Shown in pieces: positions 9,609 to 16,440 of a stretch of 21,042 bases of DNA. This stretch comes from CBDDRG01 sp965232975. Lineage in GTDB: Bacteria; Pseudomonadota; Gammaproteobacteria; Pseudomonadales; Porticoccaceae. The position numbers were made by a program, and so were the translations under genes. How positions within the stretch are numbered: the first letter of the stretch is position 1; each line of letters begins with the position of its first letter. Location: positions 1 to 21,042 of the forward strand of contig CBDDRG010000276.1 of NCBI GenBank assembly GCA_965232975.1. The letters are read 5' to 3'. The notes below the pieces were generated by a model, which searched no databases, was not told where the DNA came from, and was given only the letters and a program-made list of their open reading frames with translations.

Positions 9609-10472
9609 TTAAACCAAGGCCAACGTGACGTTGTCGATAAGCCGGGCCGCACTGGTAAACATCGCGCCAAGTATAACGATTTCGCCATCGTCTTGCGCAG
9701 CCGGATCCAGCGTGCGGGCGTTGCAGATACTGACGTAATCGGGGCGGAAACCCTGATTTGCGATCTGCGTTTTCGCCTCTTCTTCCAAGGCGCCGAAATC
9801 CCTGCGACCGCCCTCGATCTGATCGCGGCACCAACACAGGGATTGCCGGAGCTGCGTCGCTCGCGGTCGCTCGTCCGCCGTGATATAGCTGTTGCGCGAG
9901 CTCAGCGCTAGGCCGTCGGTGTCGCGGGCAATCGCGGCGGGGACGATCTCAACTGGAAAACACAGGTCTTCGACCATCCGGCGGATCACCGCAAGCTGCT
10001 GGAAGTCCTTGATGCCGAACACCGCCACATCGGGCTGAACGATGTGGAACAGCTTGGAGACCACGGTCGTCACCCCTTCAAAGTGGCCGGGCCGACTGGC
10101 GCCACAGAGGATGTCGGTCATCGTCGGCACCACCACCCGCGTCTGCTCGGCCATGCCGTTGGGGTAGATTTCCGCCTCATCGGGATGAAACAGATAATCG
10201 CAGCCGACACTTTCGAGCTTGCGACAATCCGCGTCGATCGTGCGTGGGTATTTTTCCCAATCTTCGTGCAGGCCAAACTGGAGTGGGTTGACAAAGATGC
10301 TGGCGACCACGATATCGCCATGCTGTCGCGCCAACCCGATCAATTGCAGATGCCCTTCATGCAGATTGCCCATGGTGGGCACGAAGGCGACGCGGTGGCC
10401 GGCGCGGCGCTCCGCCAACAGCGCCTCGCGCAAACCGGCAATGGTGTGATAAACCCTCAGCGGAACACTCAT
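9609..10472 (-). CDS. panC: Pantothenate synthetase (pantoate--beta-alanine ligase)
   Basis: A 287-residue ATP-dependent ligase joining pantoate and beta-alanine. PTMGNLHEGH (residues 32-41) contains the HxGH nucleotide-binding motif. ASIFVNPLQFG, GHFEGVTTVVSKLFHIVQPD, KDFQQLAVIRRMV and LALSSRNSYI (the KMSKS-like loop) follow in order. The usual GEKD is GIKD here, a mild variation outside the residues I consider essential. Start at 10472 agrees with the family; AGGGG lies about 11 bases upstream. It sits 65 bases downstream of dnaB with a 6-bp hairpin (10495-10512) in the gap, so it may be read from the dnaB transcript or from an unseen promoter. Confidence 0.97.
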   Translation of the reverse strand: MSVPLRVYHTIAGLREALLAERRAGHRVAFVPTMGNLHEGHLQLIGLARQHGDIVVASIFVNPLQFGLHEDWEKYPRTIDADCRKLESVGCDYLFHPDEAEIYPNGMAEQTRVVVPTMTDILCGASRPGHFEGVTTVVSKLFHIVQPDVAVFGIKDFQQLAVIRRMVEDLCFPVEIVPAAIARDTDGLALSSRNSYITADERPRATQLRQSLCWCRDQIEGGRRDFGALEEEAKTQIANQGFRPDYVSICNARTLDPAAQDDGEIVILGAMFTSAARLIDNVTLALV

Positions 10473-10537
10473 GCCACGGATACCCCTGTTGGCGCCGGGA
10501 GAGTATTCCCGGGTGGCTTGTAATTAGGCGGCGGAGC

Positions 10538-11902
10538 TTAGTCCGCGAAGTAGTCCCGCGCAAGGTTTTCAAAGCGGGTGTATTTGCCCAAAAAAGCCAA
10601 TCGGCAAACGCCGATGGGGCCATTGCGCTGCTTGCCGATAATCACTTCGGCGATGCCTTTGTCCGCGGTGTCCTCGTGATACACCTCGTCCCGATAGATA
10701 AATACAATGACATCGGCGTCCTGCTCAATGGCTCCCGAATCGCGCAAATCCGAGTTGACCGGGCGCTTGTTGGGGCGCTGCTCGACGTTTCGACTGAGCT
10801 GGGAGAGCACGACGACCGGGCAGTCAAATTCGCGGGCGAGGCCTTTCAGCTCGCGCGAGATCTGCGAGATTTCCTGCACCCGGCCCTCGGCGCGGGTGCT
10901 CGAACTCATCAATTGCAGGTAGTCGACGGCGATCAGTGCCGGCCGGCCATGTTCGCGCACCATCTGGCGCAAGCGATTGCGAACCTCCATGGGCGTGATT
11001 CCGGAGGTGTCGTCGATGAATAGCGGGCGATCCTTGAGTCTGGCCGCCGCCGTGGCCAGACGGGTGAAATCATCGGGGGTCAACTTGCCACTGCGCATTC
11101 GGGTTTGATCGATCTTGCCCAGGGACGACAACAGGCGAATGATGATTTGGCTGGCCGGCATTTCCAGACTGAACACCAGCACCGGCCGCTCCTGATGCAG
11201 CAAGGCGTGCTCGACCATGTTCATCGCGAACGCGGTTTTGCCCATGGACGGGCGACCGGCGACGATGACCAGATCGGCGTCCTGCCAGCCGGAGGTCATC
11301 TGATCGAGATCGGCAAACCCGGTGCTCAGGCCAGTGATCTCGGTGTCGCTGTTGAACAGCAGATCGATGCGCTCGATCGCCCGCCGCAACAACTCGTTGA
11401 CCCCGATAAACCCGCCCTGCTTGGGCCGGTTCTCCATGACTTCAAGCAGGCGGCGCTCGGCTTCCGCCAGCAGCTTGCCGCTGTCCCAACCCAGGGGGTT
11501 GTAACCTTTTTTAACAATGTCGCCGGCGGCCAGAATCAACTGGCGGACGATTGAACGCTCCAGCACGATCTGGGCGTAGGCCTGAATATTGGCGGCACTG
11601 GGGGTATTGCGCGCAAGCTCGACGAGATAGGCGTCGCCACCCACCTGCGCCAATTGATCGTGGTTTTTGAGGGTTTCGGAGAGCGTGATAACGTCGAAGG
11701 GCTGGTTCGACGCCGCCAGCGCCGCCATCGTCTGGAAGATCAGGCGGTGATCCTGGCCGAAAAAATCCCTTTCCCCGATCAGTGCCGCGACCTGGTCGAA
11801 GGTCTCGTTCGCGAGCATCAGGCCACCCAGAACCGCCTGTTCCGCCTCCAGCGAGTGGGGCAGTTGCGGCGCGGCGAGATCTTCGGGAGGGATTCCGTTC
11901 AT
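10538..11902 (-). CDS. dnaB: Replicative DNA helicase DnaB
   Basis: A 454-residue hexameric 5'-3' helicase that unwinds DNA at the fork. The N-terminal collar domain opens PHSLEAEQAVLGGLMLAN (about 15-32). The RecA-like domain has Walker A GRPSMGKT at 216-223, LVFSLEMP, Walker B LIAVDYLQLM and the H4 region VVVLSQLSRNVEQRPNKRP, then SGAIEQDADVIVFIYRDEVY and KQRNGPIG. The reading frame is continuous with no intein inserted at the Walker A or H4 sites, which are common intein positions. The Shine-Dalgarno is weak. It follows rplI by 92 bases, the usual gammaproteobacterial order. Confidence 0.98.
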   Translation of the reverse strand: MNGIPPEDLAAPQLPHSLEAEQAVLGGLMLANETFDQVAALIGERDFFGQDHRLIFQTMAALAASNQPFDVITLSETLKNHDQLAQVGGDAYLVELARNTPSAANIQAYAQIVLERSIVRQLILAAGDIVKKGYNPLGWDSGKLLAEAERRLLEVMENRPKQGGFIGVNELLRRAIERIDLLFNSDTEITGLSTGFADLDQMTSGWQDADLVIVAGRPSMGKTAFAMNMVEHALLHQERPVLVFSLEMPASQIIIRLLSSLGKIDQTRMRSGKLTPDDFTRLATAAARLKDRPLFIDDTSGITPMEVRNRLRQMVREHGRPALIAVDYLQLMSSSTRAEGRVQEISQISRELKGLAREFDCPVVVLSQLSRNVEQRPNKRPVNSDLRDSGAIEQDADVIVFIYRDEVYHEDTADKGIAEVIIGKQRNGPIGVCRLAFLGKYTRFENLARDYFAD

Positions 11903-11994
11903 AACCAGCCGGAGGCGGGTGACACCGCTATCGGCACCGTCCGCCGGGGGCGGTTGGCGCCGTTACCGGCCGTGCGTTAAACGCAGATGGAAAT

Positions 11995-12444
11995 CTACTC
12001 GGGCACCACTGTCACCTGGATGGCCTGGCTGAGGTCGGCGTGCACCTGGATGTCGACGGCAAAGACCCCCAGTTCGCGAATGACACCGGCCGGCATCCTG
12101 ACCTCGCTTTTCGCAACCTCGACTCCCGCCGCTGTCAACGCGACGGCGATATCCTTGCCACCGACGGAGCCAAACAATTTGCCCTCTTCGCCGGCGACGG
12201 CTTTGATAACAATGCCCGCCAGCTCCGCCAGGCGCTGGGCGCGAACTTCGGCCGCCGCCAGCTTTGCGGTGGCAACGCTTTCCAGCTCGTTCCGATGCTG
12301 TTCCAGCCGGGCGACGTTTTCGGCGCTCGCGAAAATGGCTTTTCCCTGTGGAATCAGAAAATTACGGCCATAGCCGGACTTTACGGACACCTTGTCGCCG
12401 ACATTGCCCAAGCGGCCAACTTTTTCCACCAGAATCACTTCCAT
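11995..12444 (-). CDS. rplI: 50S ribosomal protein L9
   Basis: A 149-residue protein, the same length as E. coli L9. MEVILVEKVGRLGNVGDKV and KSGYGRNFLIPQGKA are the N-terminal rRNA-binding domain. A long helix (about 40-75) connects to the C-terminal domain with EEGKLFGSVGGKDIA. The start is the ATG at 12444, not the in-frame TTG two codons earlier, because GAGGGG is 9 bases upstream of this ATG and the length then fits. It lies 25 bases downstream of the DUF2232 membrane gene. Confidence 0.97.
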   Translation of the reverse strand: MEVILVEKVGRLGNVGDKVSVKSGYGRNFLIPQGKAIFASAENVARLEQHRNELESVATAKLAAAEVRAQRLAELAGIVIKAVAGEEGKLFGSVGGKDIAVALTAAGVEVAKSEVRMPAGVIRELGVFAVDIQVHADLSQAIQVTVVPE

Positions 12445-12469
12445 TGCCAAACCCCTCTCATCTCAGTCA

Positions 12470-13336
12470 TTAGCCGCGGCGCTGGCGAGCCGCCAGCCGG
12501 GCGCGCAAATCCATCATGCTGTCGCAAAACCCCAGGCCCATCAGCAGCATGCTTACCGGGCCCATCAACACCACCAGAGCAATATAAAACAGGACCAGCC
12601 AGTGCACGCCCATCCCGGTTGTCGCCATGAAATGGTGCGCGAGGGCAATACCGCCGAGCAACAAAGGCACGCCGAGCAAAGTGCCCCAAGTCATGTAATC
12701 GGGTGCGACCCCGTAACAAACCAGCACGCCCATCAGCAGCGGAACCGCCAGCGACTTATCGATGCGCAGGGCATGAAACTCCTGGCGAAAACCGCCGGGG
12801 TTGAACAACAGCGCCTGCCACCAGCGCGCCATCAGCAAACTGCCCACCGCGCTCAACGCGATCATGACCGCCACCATGCCGACCACAAAGGGAATCGTCA
12901 GCACTAGGGCCGGCTCACCACCCGCGGCCGCCGGTTGCAACTGAGCGAACAGCTTGGTCAGCGCTAAGCGCAACTGTTCGCTCTCAGCCGCCCACCACAC
13001 CTGCACGAACACCGCCGCCAGCCCGCTCAGGCCGAGAATCACGATCAACACCTGCGCCCAGGGCAACCCCGCTCTGAGCACACGAGCGGCGAGCAACACC
13101 ACTGGCACCGTGGCGATGGACGCCCAGATCATGGGCGGGCTCATGTCGCTGACATAGCGCATCAACAACAGCGGCAGAACGGCCCAGAGCATCAGCATGA
13201 AGCCGTCGCCGAGGCCCCGCCGCAGGGCCACCAACCCGACCGCAGCAGGACTAATGAACGGTAACAGGCTGCCGCCAAACGCAATCAGGGCCGCCTTCAA
13301 CCGCCCCGCCATAATGAACTCCGCGAGGGCGCGCAT
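12470..13336 (-). CDS. DUF2232 family integral membrane protein
   Basis: A 288-residue very hydrophobic protein with about eight predicted membrane helices, starting MRALAEFIMAGRLKAALIAF and ending in a short basic tail (LRARLAARQRRG). A DUF2232-type membrane gene between rpsR and rplI is a recurring arrangement in Gammaproteobacteria. Its function is unknown. The start at 13336 is chosen because relatives begin with the same MRALAEFIM string; a second ATG nine codons later has a better Shine-Dalgarno (GGAG, 6 bases) and could also be used. It is 16 bases after rpsR and 25 before rplI, so it is surely in the operon. Confidence 0.82.
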   Translation of the reverse strand: MRALAEFIMAGRLKAALIAFGGSLLPFISPAAVGLVALRRGLGDGFMLMLWAVLPLLLMRYVSDMSPPMIWASIATVPVVLLAARVLRAGLPWAQVLIVILGLSGLAAVFVQVWWAAESEQLRLALTKLFAQLQPAAAGGEPALVLTIPFVVGMVAVMIALSAVGSLLMARWWQALLFNPGGFRQEFHALRIDKSLAVPLLMGVLVCYGVAPDYMTWGTLLGVPLLLGGIALAHHFMATTGMGVHWLVLFYIALVVLMGPVSMLLMGLGFCDSMMDLRARLAARQRRG

Positions 13337-13352
13337 CACGGCCACCAAGCGC

Positions 13353-13580
13353 TTACTGGTGGCTATCCGTATAAGGCAGCAAGGCGAGGAAGCGGGCGCG
13401 CTTGATGGCGGTCGCCAATTGCCGCTGGTATCTGGCCTTGGTGCCGGTGATCCGGCTCGGCACAATCTTGCCGGTTTCCGACACATACTCCTTCAAGGTA
13501 TCGAGATCCTTGTAATCGATCTCCCGCACACCCTCGGCCGTGAAGCGACAAAACTTCCGTCGTCGATTGAATCTCGCCAT
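13353..13580 (-). CDS. rpsR: 30S ribosomal protein S18
   Basis: A 75-residue protein, the normal length, that binds 16S rRNA with S6 on the platform. It has RFNRRRKFCRFTAEG, DYKDLDTLKEYV, KIVPSRITGTKARYQRQLA and IKRARFLALLPY. It starts 2 bases after the rpsF stop, and its Shine-Dalgarno AGGAG lies inside the end of rpsF, 7 bases from the ATG. It is therefore probably translationally coupled to S6. Confidence 0.98.
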   Translation of the reverse strand: MARFNRRRKFCRFTAEGVREIDYKDLDTLKEYVSETGKIVPSRITGTKARYQRQLATAIKRARFLALLPYTDSHQ

Positions 13581-13582
13581 GG

Positions 13583-14074
13583 TTACACTCCTGCCTCTTG
13601 CTCAGTAGCCAACTGCTCAGTAGCCAACTCGCTGTCGGCGGCACCGCTGTCGGCGGCGGCGATCTGCGCCGCCTGCTCTTCACGGGCAGCCTGCTCGCGG
13701 GCCGCACGTTCGGCGTCGCGCCGCTCGCGACTCTCTTTGTCGGCCCGGTCGGCACGCTCGGCTTTCATGATGGCCGTTTCATCCGTAACCGCACTGGCGC
13801 GGGCGATCACCAAGTGCCGCAAAATCGCGTCGTTATAGCGGAAGGTCGCAGTGAGGTCATCGAGCACTGCCTGGCCGCACTCGATATTCATCAGGATATA
13901 GTGGGCCTTGTGAATTTTCTCGATCGAGTACGCCAGCGGTCGGCGCCCCCAGTTTTCGAGGCGGTGAACTTTGCCGCTGCCGGCCTCAATGGCCTTGGTA
14001 TAGCGGTCGATCATCCCGGGAACCTGTTCGCTCTGATCCGGGTGAACCATAAAAACGATTTCGTAATGACGCAT
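13583..14074 (-). CDS. rpsF: 30S ribosomal protein S6 with extended acidic/basic tail
   Basis: A 163-residue S6. The conserved domain (about 1-100) contains RHYEIVFMVHPDQSEQVP, VHRLENWGRRPLAYSIEKI, KAHYILMNIE and the YNDAILRHLVI strand. A charged, Ala/Glu/Arg-rich tail of about 60 residues follows, longer than the E. coli tail (131-135 residues in total). The last part of the tail contains a perfect 15-base duplication encoding LATEQ twice. A strong GAGGAGG precedes the ATG. It is the first gene of rpsF-rpsR-DUF2232-rplI-dnaB. Confidence 0.97.
   Translation of the reverse strand: MRHYEIVFMVHPDQSEQVPGMIDRYTKAIEAGSGKVHRLENWGRRPLAYSIEKIHKAHYILMNIECGQAVLDDLTATFRYNDAILRHLVIARASAVTDETAIMKAERADRADKESRERRDAERAAREQAAREEQAAQIAAADSGAADSELATEQLATEQEAGV
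13600..13629. repeat. 15-bp perfect tandem duplication inside rpsF
   Basis: GCTCAGTAGCCAACT occurs twice head to tail. It keeps frame and duplicates LATEQ near the C-terminus of S6. It looks like a simple slippage product in a disordered tail. Confidence 0.9.
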
Positions 14075-14093
14075 CGCGCCTCCTCACGGGTTA

Positions 14094-14117
14094 GCCACCC
14101 GCCATTTGCGGTGTGGC
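14094..14117 (-). promoter_or_regulatory. Candidate S6:S18 autoregulatory leader hairpin of rpsF
   Basis: The rpsF leader RNA can fold a hairpin with outer stem GCCAC/GTGGC, inner stem CCGC/GCGG, and small bulges, ending about 20 bases before the start codon. Many bacteria have an S6:S18-binding element with an exposed CCG in this position, by which the protein pair represses its own operon. The shape and place fit; I cannot test the detailed consensus. Confidence 0.4.
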
Positions 14118-14161
14118 AAGGAGAACACCCAAACAGCCGACGCGGCCTTTTGGGGCGCGTG

Positions 14162-14190
14162 ATTGTAGGTAACCATATTACAAATAGCAA
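14162..14190 (-). promoter_or_regulatory. Promoter of the rpsF-rpsR-rplI-dnaB operon
   Basis: On the minus strand TTGCTA (14190-14185) and TACAAT (14167-14162) are exactly 17 bases apart. Transcription would start near 14155, giving a leader of about 80 bases that includes the candidate S6:S18 hairpin. Confidence 0.6.
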
Positions 14191-14191
14191 T

Positions 14192-14212
14192 GCCGGACGC
14201 CGGACGCCGGAC
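14192..14212. repeat. Heptamer tandem repeat (GCCGGAC)x3
   Basis: Three perfect GCCGGAC copies followed by a partial fourth (GCCGAC) lie between the rpsF promoter and the tRNA-Arg promoter. Variable copy number would alter the spacing of these divergent promoters. Confidence 0.85.
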
Positions 14213-14239
14213 GCCGACGACTGCCACCAGGACGCCGGC

Positions 14240-14268
14240 TTGACTGCCAGGCAGCGCTTGCCTATAGT
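14240..14268 (+). promoter_or_regulatory. Promoter of the tRNA-Arg gene
   Basis: TTGACT (14240-14245), a 17-base spacer and TATAGT (14263-14268) form a near-consensus sigma70 promoter. It is followed by a GC-rich discriminator, as is usual for stable-RNA genes under stringent control. Confidence 0.75.
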
Positions 14269-14279
14269 GCCGCCCCTAC

Positions 14280-14356
14280 GCGCTCGTAGCTCAGTTGGAT
14301 AGAGTACCTGGCTACGAACCAGGTGGTCGGGAGTTCGAATCTCTCCGAGCGCGCCA
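14280..14356 (+). tRNA. tRNA-Arg, anticodon ACG
   Basis: A complete 77-base cloverleaf with encoded CCA. The acceptor stem GCGCTCG/CGAGCGC is perfect. The D arm contains AGTTGGATAGAG. The anticodon stem CCTGG/CCAGG encloses loop CTACGAA, giving anticodon ACG (normally modified to ICG, reading CGU, CGC and CGA). The T arm GGGAG-TTCGAAT-CTCTC has one G-T pair. It lies between the divergent rpsF operon and creA, with its own promoter and terminator. Confidence 0.98.
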
Positions 14357-14392
14357 AACCTGACCTGCGGAACCTGCCGCACGTCCATCGAC

Positions 14393-14413
14393 AAGGCCCC
14401 GCCGGGGCCTTTT
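14393..14413 (+). terminator. Intrinsic terminator after tRNA-Arg
   Basis: Stem AAGGCCCC/GGGGCCTT with loop GCC, followed by a short T-run (TTTT, two of which pair), 36 bases after the tRNA CCA end and ahead of creA. Confidence 0.75.
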
Positions 14414-14474
14414 GTGTGCGCCCATTGGCGCACTATGCTATCGACCCGATCAATTGCCCAGCCGGAGAACAGCC

Positions 14475-14993
14475 ATGAAACCGGTCGCCTTGGTTTGGAT
14501 TGCGGGCTTCCTCGGTAGCGTGGTTGCCAGCCCTGGCGTCAGCGCCGACGGTGGCCGGAAAGTGGGCGAGGTCAGCACGGTCTTCAAGCTGCTGACACCC
14601 AACGACAAGATCAAGGTCAACGCCTTCGAGGATCCGAAAGTCCGAGGCATCACCTGCTTTGTTAGCCGCGCCGTCACCGGCGGGCTCAAAGGCGCTGTCG
14701 GAGCCGCCGAAGACACCTCCGACGCCAGTATTTCCTGCCGCCAGACGGGCCCGATCAAATTCGATGACGAGATCACCGCTGGAGCGAAAGGCGAAGAGGT
14801 ATTCAACGAGCGTCGCTCGCTATTGTTCAAAGAGCTCCATGTCACCCGCTTCTACGACCAGGCCAGCAACTCCTTGGTATACCTGACCTGGAGCGATCGT
14901 GTGATCGAGGGCTCGCCCCAGAACTCACTGTCGGCCGTGGCCCTGGGCACCTGGGAGGGCACACCACCAGCGGCGCCGAAACTTGCCAACTGA
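14475..14993 (+). CDS. creA: CreA family periplasmic protein
   Basis: A 172-residue exported protein. A signal peptide (MKPVALVWIAGFLGSVVASP) is followed by a likely cleavage site after Ala24 (GVSA-DGG). The mature part follows E. coli CreA closely: VSTVFKLLTPNDKIKVNAFE, ITCFVSRAVTGGLKG, AEDTSDASISCRQTGPI, FKELHVTRFYD and DRVIEGSPQNSLSAV. Two conserved cysteines could form a disulfide. The molecular role of CreA is not established. GGAG lies 8 bases before the ATG. The E. coli partners creB, creC and creD are not present. The gene converges on the flippase gene 79 bases away; a CCGCC/GGCGG hairpin (15022-15036) lies between them. Confidence 0.93.
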   Translation: MKPVALVWIAGFLGSVVASPGVSADGGRKVGEVSTVFKLLTPNDKIKVNAFEDPKVRGITCFVSRAVTGGLKGAVGAAEDTSDASISCRQTGPIKFDDEITAGAKGEEVFNERRSLLFKELHVTRFYDQASNSLVYLTWSDRVIEGSPQNSLSAVALGTWEGTPPAAPKLAN

Positions 14994-15072
14994 GGCCGCC
15001 CCGATCCACCAGCGCCATAGGCCGCCACCCCGGCGGGTTCAAGCTCTCTATTGACCACCGCTGGTTCTCCGC

Positions 15073-16323
15073 TCAGGTCGCGCTTCGCGCAGCGCCCCGA
15101 CCCAACAGCAGATAGGCGACCGTCTTCCAGACCAGGATACACAGGAAGCTAAGACACAGCCCCCAGGGTACGATCAGCACGCCGACCGCTTCTCCGCCCA
15201 TGGCAACAACTGCCAGAAACACCGCCAACCCCGCCAGGTGGCTCACGATGATTGCGCGGTCGTTGCCACGGGCGTAGAGCCCGATGTGCGGAATCATGCT
15301 GTAGGAGTACAGCGTCAGGGCAAGCAACAACCACTTCAACAAGTACAGGTGGTCGAGATAGACCCCTTTGCCCAACCAACCCACGACGGGCGCGGCCGAT
15401 ACCAGCACCAGCAGCGCGAGCACCGTCGTCGCGATCACCACCTCCCGGGAAAATGTCCGCATCCGCTGGTGAAAATCCGCTTTGTCAGCCGCCTTGGCGG
15501 CGCCAACGATCTTCGGGTACGCGTACACCACGAGGCCGGCTTCCAGAAAGGCCGCCAGGCTGTTGGCAATGCCCACAAAAAGCGTATAAGCGCCCAGCAC
15601 TTCCAATCCGCCCAGGGCCTGCACCCAGTAGCGGTCGACCGCGAATAAAGCCTTGATGACCAGGGCACTCGCCAGAAACGGCAGCGCTGAACGCACCCCC
15701 CTGAAAATCCAGCGCCAATGGATGTTTGCGGCCAGCGCCGAGCGGTTGAGTTGCGCCATTCGCCAGAGACCAATGCCACAGGCAGAGCTAACGCCCAGGG
15801 CCCAGCCGCCGAGCACGACGTCGAGGTCTCGCGCACCGGTGAATCGCCACATCACCGCGATTACCGGCAGGCACCAGCCACCGGCTCGACAAAAAAGAAG
15901 CAGGCTGGCCAGATGCTGTTCGTCCAGCATCAGCAGGGTGCGATTGAGCTCCTGGGCCAGGTGCTCCAATAGCAGCAGCGGAAAAAACCACATCGCCAAT
16001 GACCAGGGCAGCAGCTCCAGCTGAAACAGCAGCAACCCGAACGGCACCACCAGTACATAGAGTGCGAGGTACAAACTGTATTGGTCACGCACCAACAGGG
16101 TTTGCTGCGGCGGCGGCGCCCCGATCAACTGACGGGCGACATAGCTGTGAAATTCAAGGCCAACCAGGTACAGAAGATAGCCGGTGGACACGGCCAACAG
16201 GCCGTACAAACCCAAGTCCCTGGGTTCCAGCCAGCGCGCCAAGAGAACCAACATCGCGAACTTGCTAAGTTGGGCGAGTCCTCTCAAGGACACACTAAGG
16301 AATCTTTTGGTATTGGAGGTCAT
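15073..16323 (-). CDS. Polysaccharide / oligosaccharide flippase (MOP superfamily, Wzx-like)
   Basis: A 416-residue membrane protein with about twelve predicted helices. The opening TKRFLSVSLRGLAQLSKFAM and LARWLEPRDLGLYGLLAVST is the typical first-helix pattern of Wzx-type exporters, which flip lipid-linked sugars across the inner membrane. VDRYWVQALGGLEVLGAYTL in the middle is the second characteristic region. The start is uncertain: the ATG at 16323 fits the family N-terminus, while an in-frame ATG at 16347 would add 8 residues; neither has a good Shine-Dalgarno. It has no glycosyltransferase neighbours here. Its start is only 7 bases after the stop codon of the DUF262 stub, so it may now be read from the accessory operon. 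Confidence 0.85.
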   Translation of the reverse strand: MTSNTKRFLSVSLRGLAQLSKFAMLVLLARWLEPRDLGLYGLLAVSTGYLLYLVGLEFHSYVARQLIGAPPPQQTLLVRDQYSLYLALYVLVVPFGLLLFQLELLPWSLAMWFFPLLLLEHLAQELNRTLLMLDEQHLASLLLFCRAGGWCLPVIAVMWRFTGARDLDVVLGGWALGVSSACGIGLWRMAQLNRSALAANIHWRWIFRGVRSALPFLASALVIKALFAVDRYWVQALGGLEVLGAYTLFVGIANSLAAFLEAGLVVYAYPKIVGAAKAADKADFHQRMRTFSREVVIATTVLALLVLVSAAPVVGWLGKGVYLDHLYLLKWLLLALTLYSYSMIPHIGLYARGNDRAIIVSHLAGLAVFLAVVAMGGEAVGVLIVPWGLCLSFLCILVWKTVAYLLLGRGAARSAT

Positions 16324-16330
16324 CGCGCCG

Positions 16331-16426
16331 TCAAAGCCTTGGCCCATCCATAATCGACACGGGCCCACCATCGCCACGCTCGATCATGGATACCAGCTCT
16401 GCAACGCTTGCTTCGGCCTTGGCCAT
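16331..16426 (-). pseudogene. Truncated N-terminal stub of a DUF262 (GmrS-like) protein
   Basis: A 31-codon frame starting at an ATG with AAGGA 7 bases upstream, 14 bases after the HNH stop codon. Its first 18 residues, MAKAEASVAELVSMIERG, match the remembered opening of a DUF262 subgroup, which normally continues with a LRLPEMQRRYVW-type segment. After Asp19 the sequence departs to GGPVSIMDGPRL and stops. DUF262 proteins include the nuclease half of GmrSD-type modification-dependent restriction systems. I infer a deletion near 16370 that removed the rest of the gene and joined the island to the flippase locus. The match is short, so confidence is moderate. Confidence 0.55.
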
Positions 16427-16440
16427 GTTTGTTCCTTCGA

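Noticed and set aside
10495..10512. Terminator between dnaB and panC
   Set aside because: Only a 6-bp stem (CCGGGA/TCCCGG) with no T-run; not enough to claim transcription stops here.
10538..11902. Intein in dnaB
   Set aside because: Walker A and H4 regions run through without interruption and total length is normal.
13600..13629. CRISPR-like repeat
   Set aside because: Two directly abutting in-frame copies inside rpsF, with no spacers.
14192..14218. CRISPR or origin iterons
   Set aside because: Seven-base units without spacers and no replication or cas genes nearby; a simple tandem repeat is enough.
14011..14433. 140-codon minus-strand frame across the tRNA-Arg gene
   Set aside because: The segment GEIRTPDHLVRSQVLYPTEL is the known artefact of translating the antisense of a tRNA; the tRNA has a perfect cloverleaf.
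15022..15036. Terminator between creA and the flippase gene
   Set aside because: A 5-bp GC stem without a T-run; recorded as a hairpin only in the creA entry.
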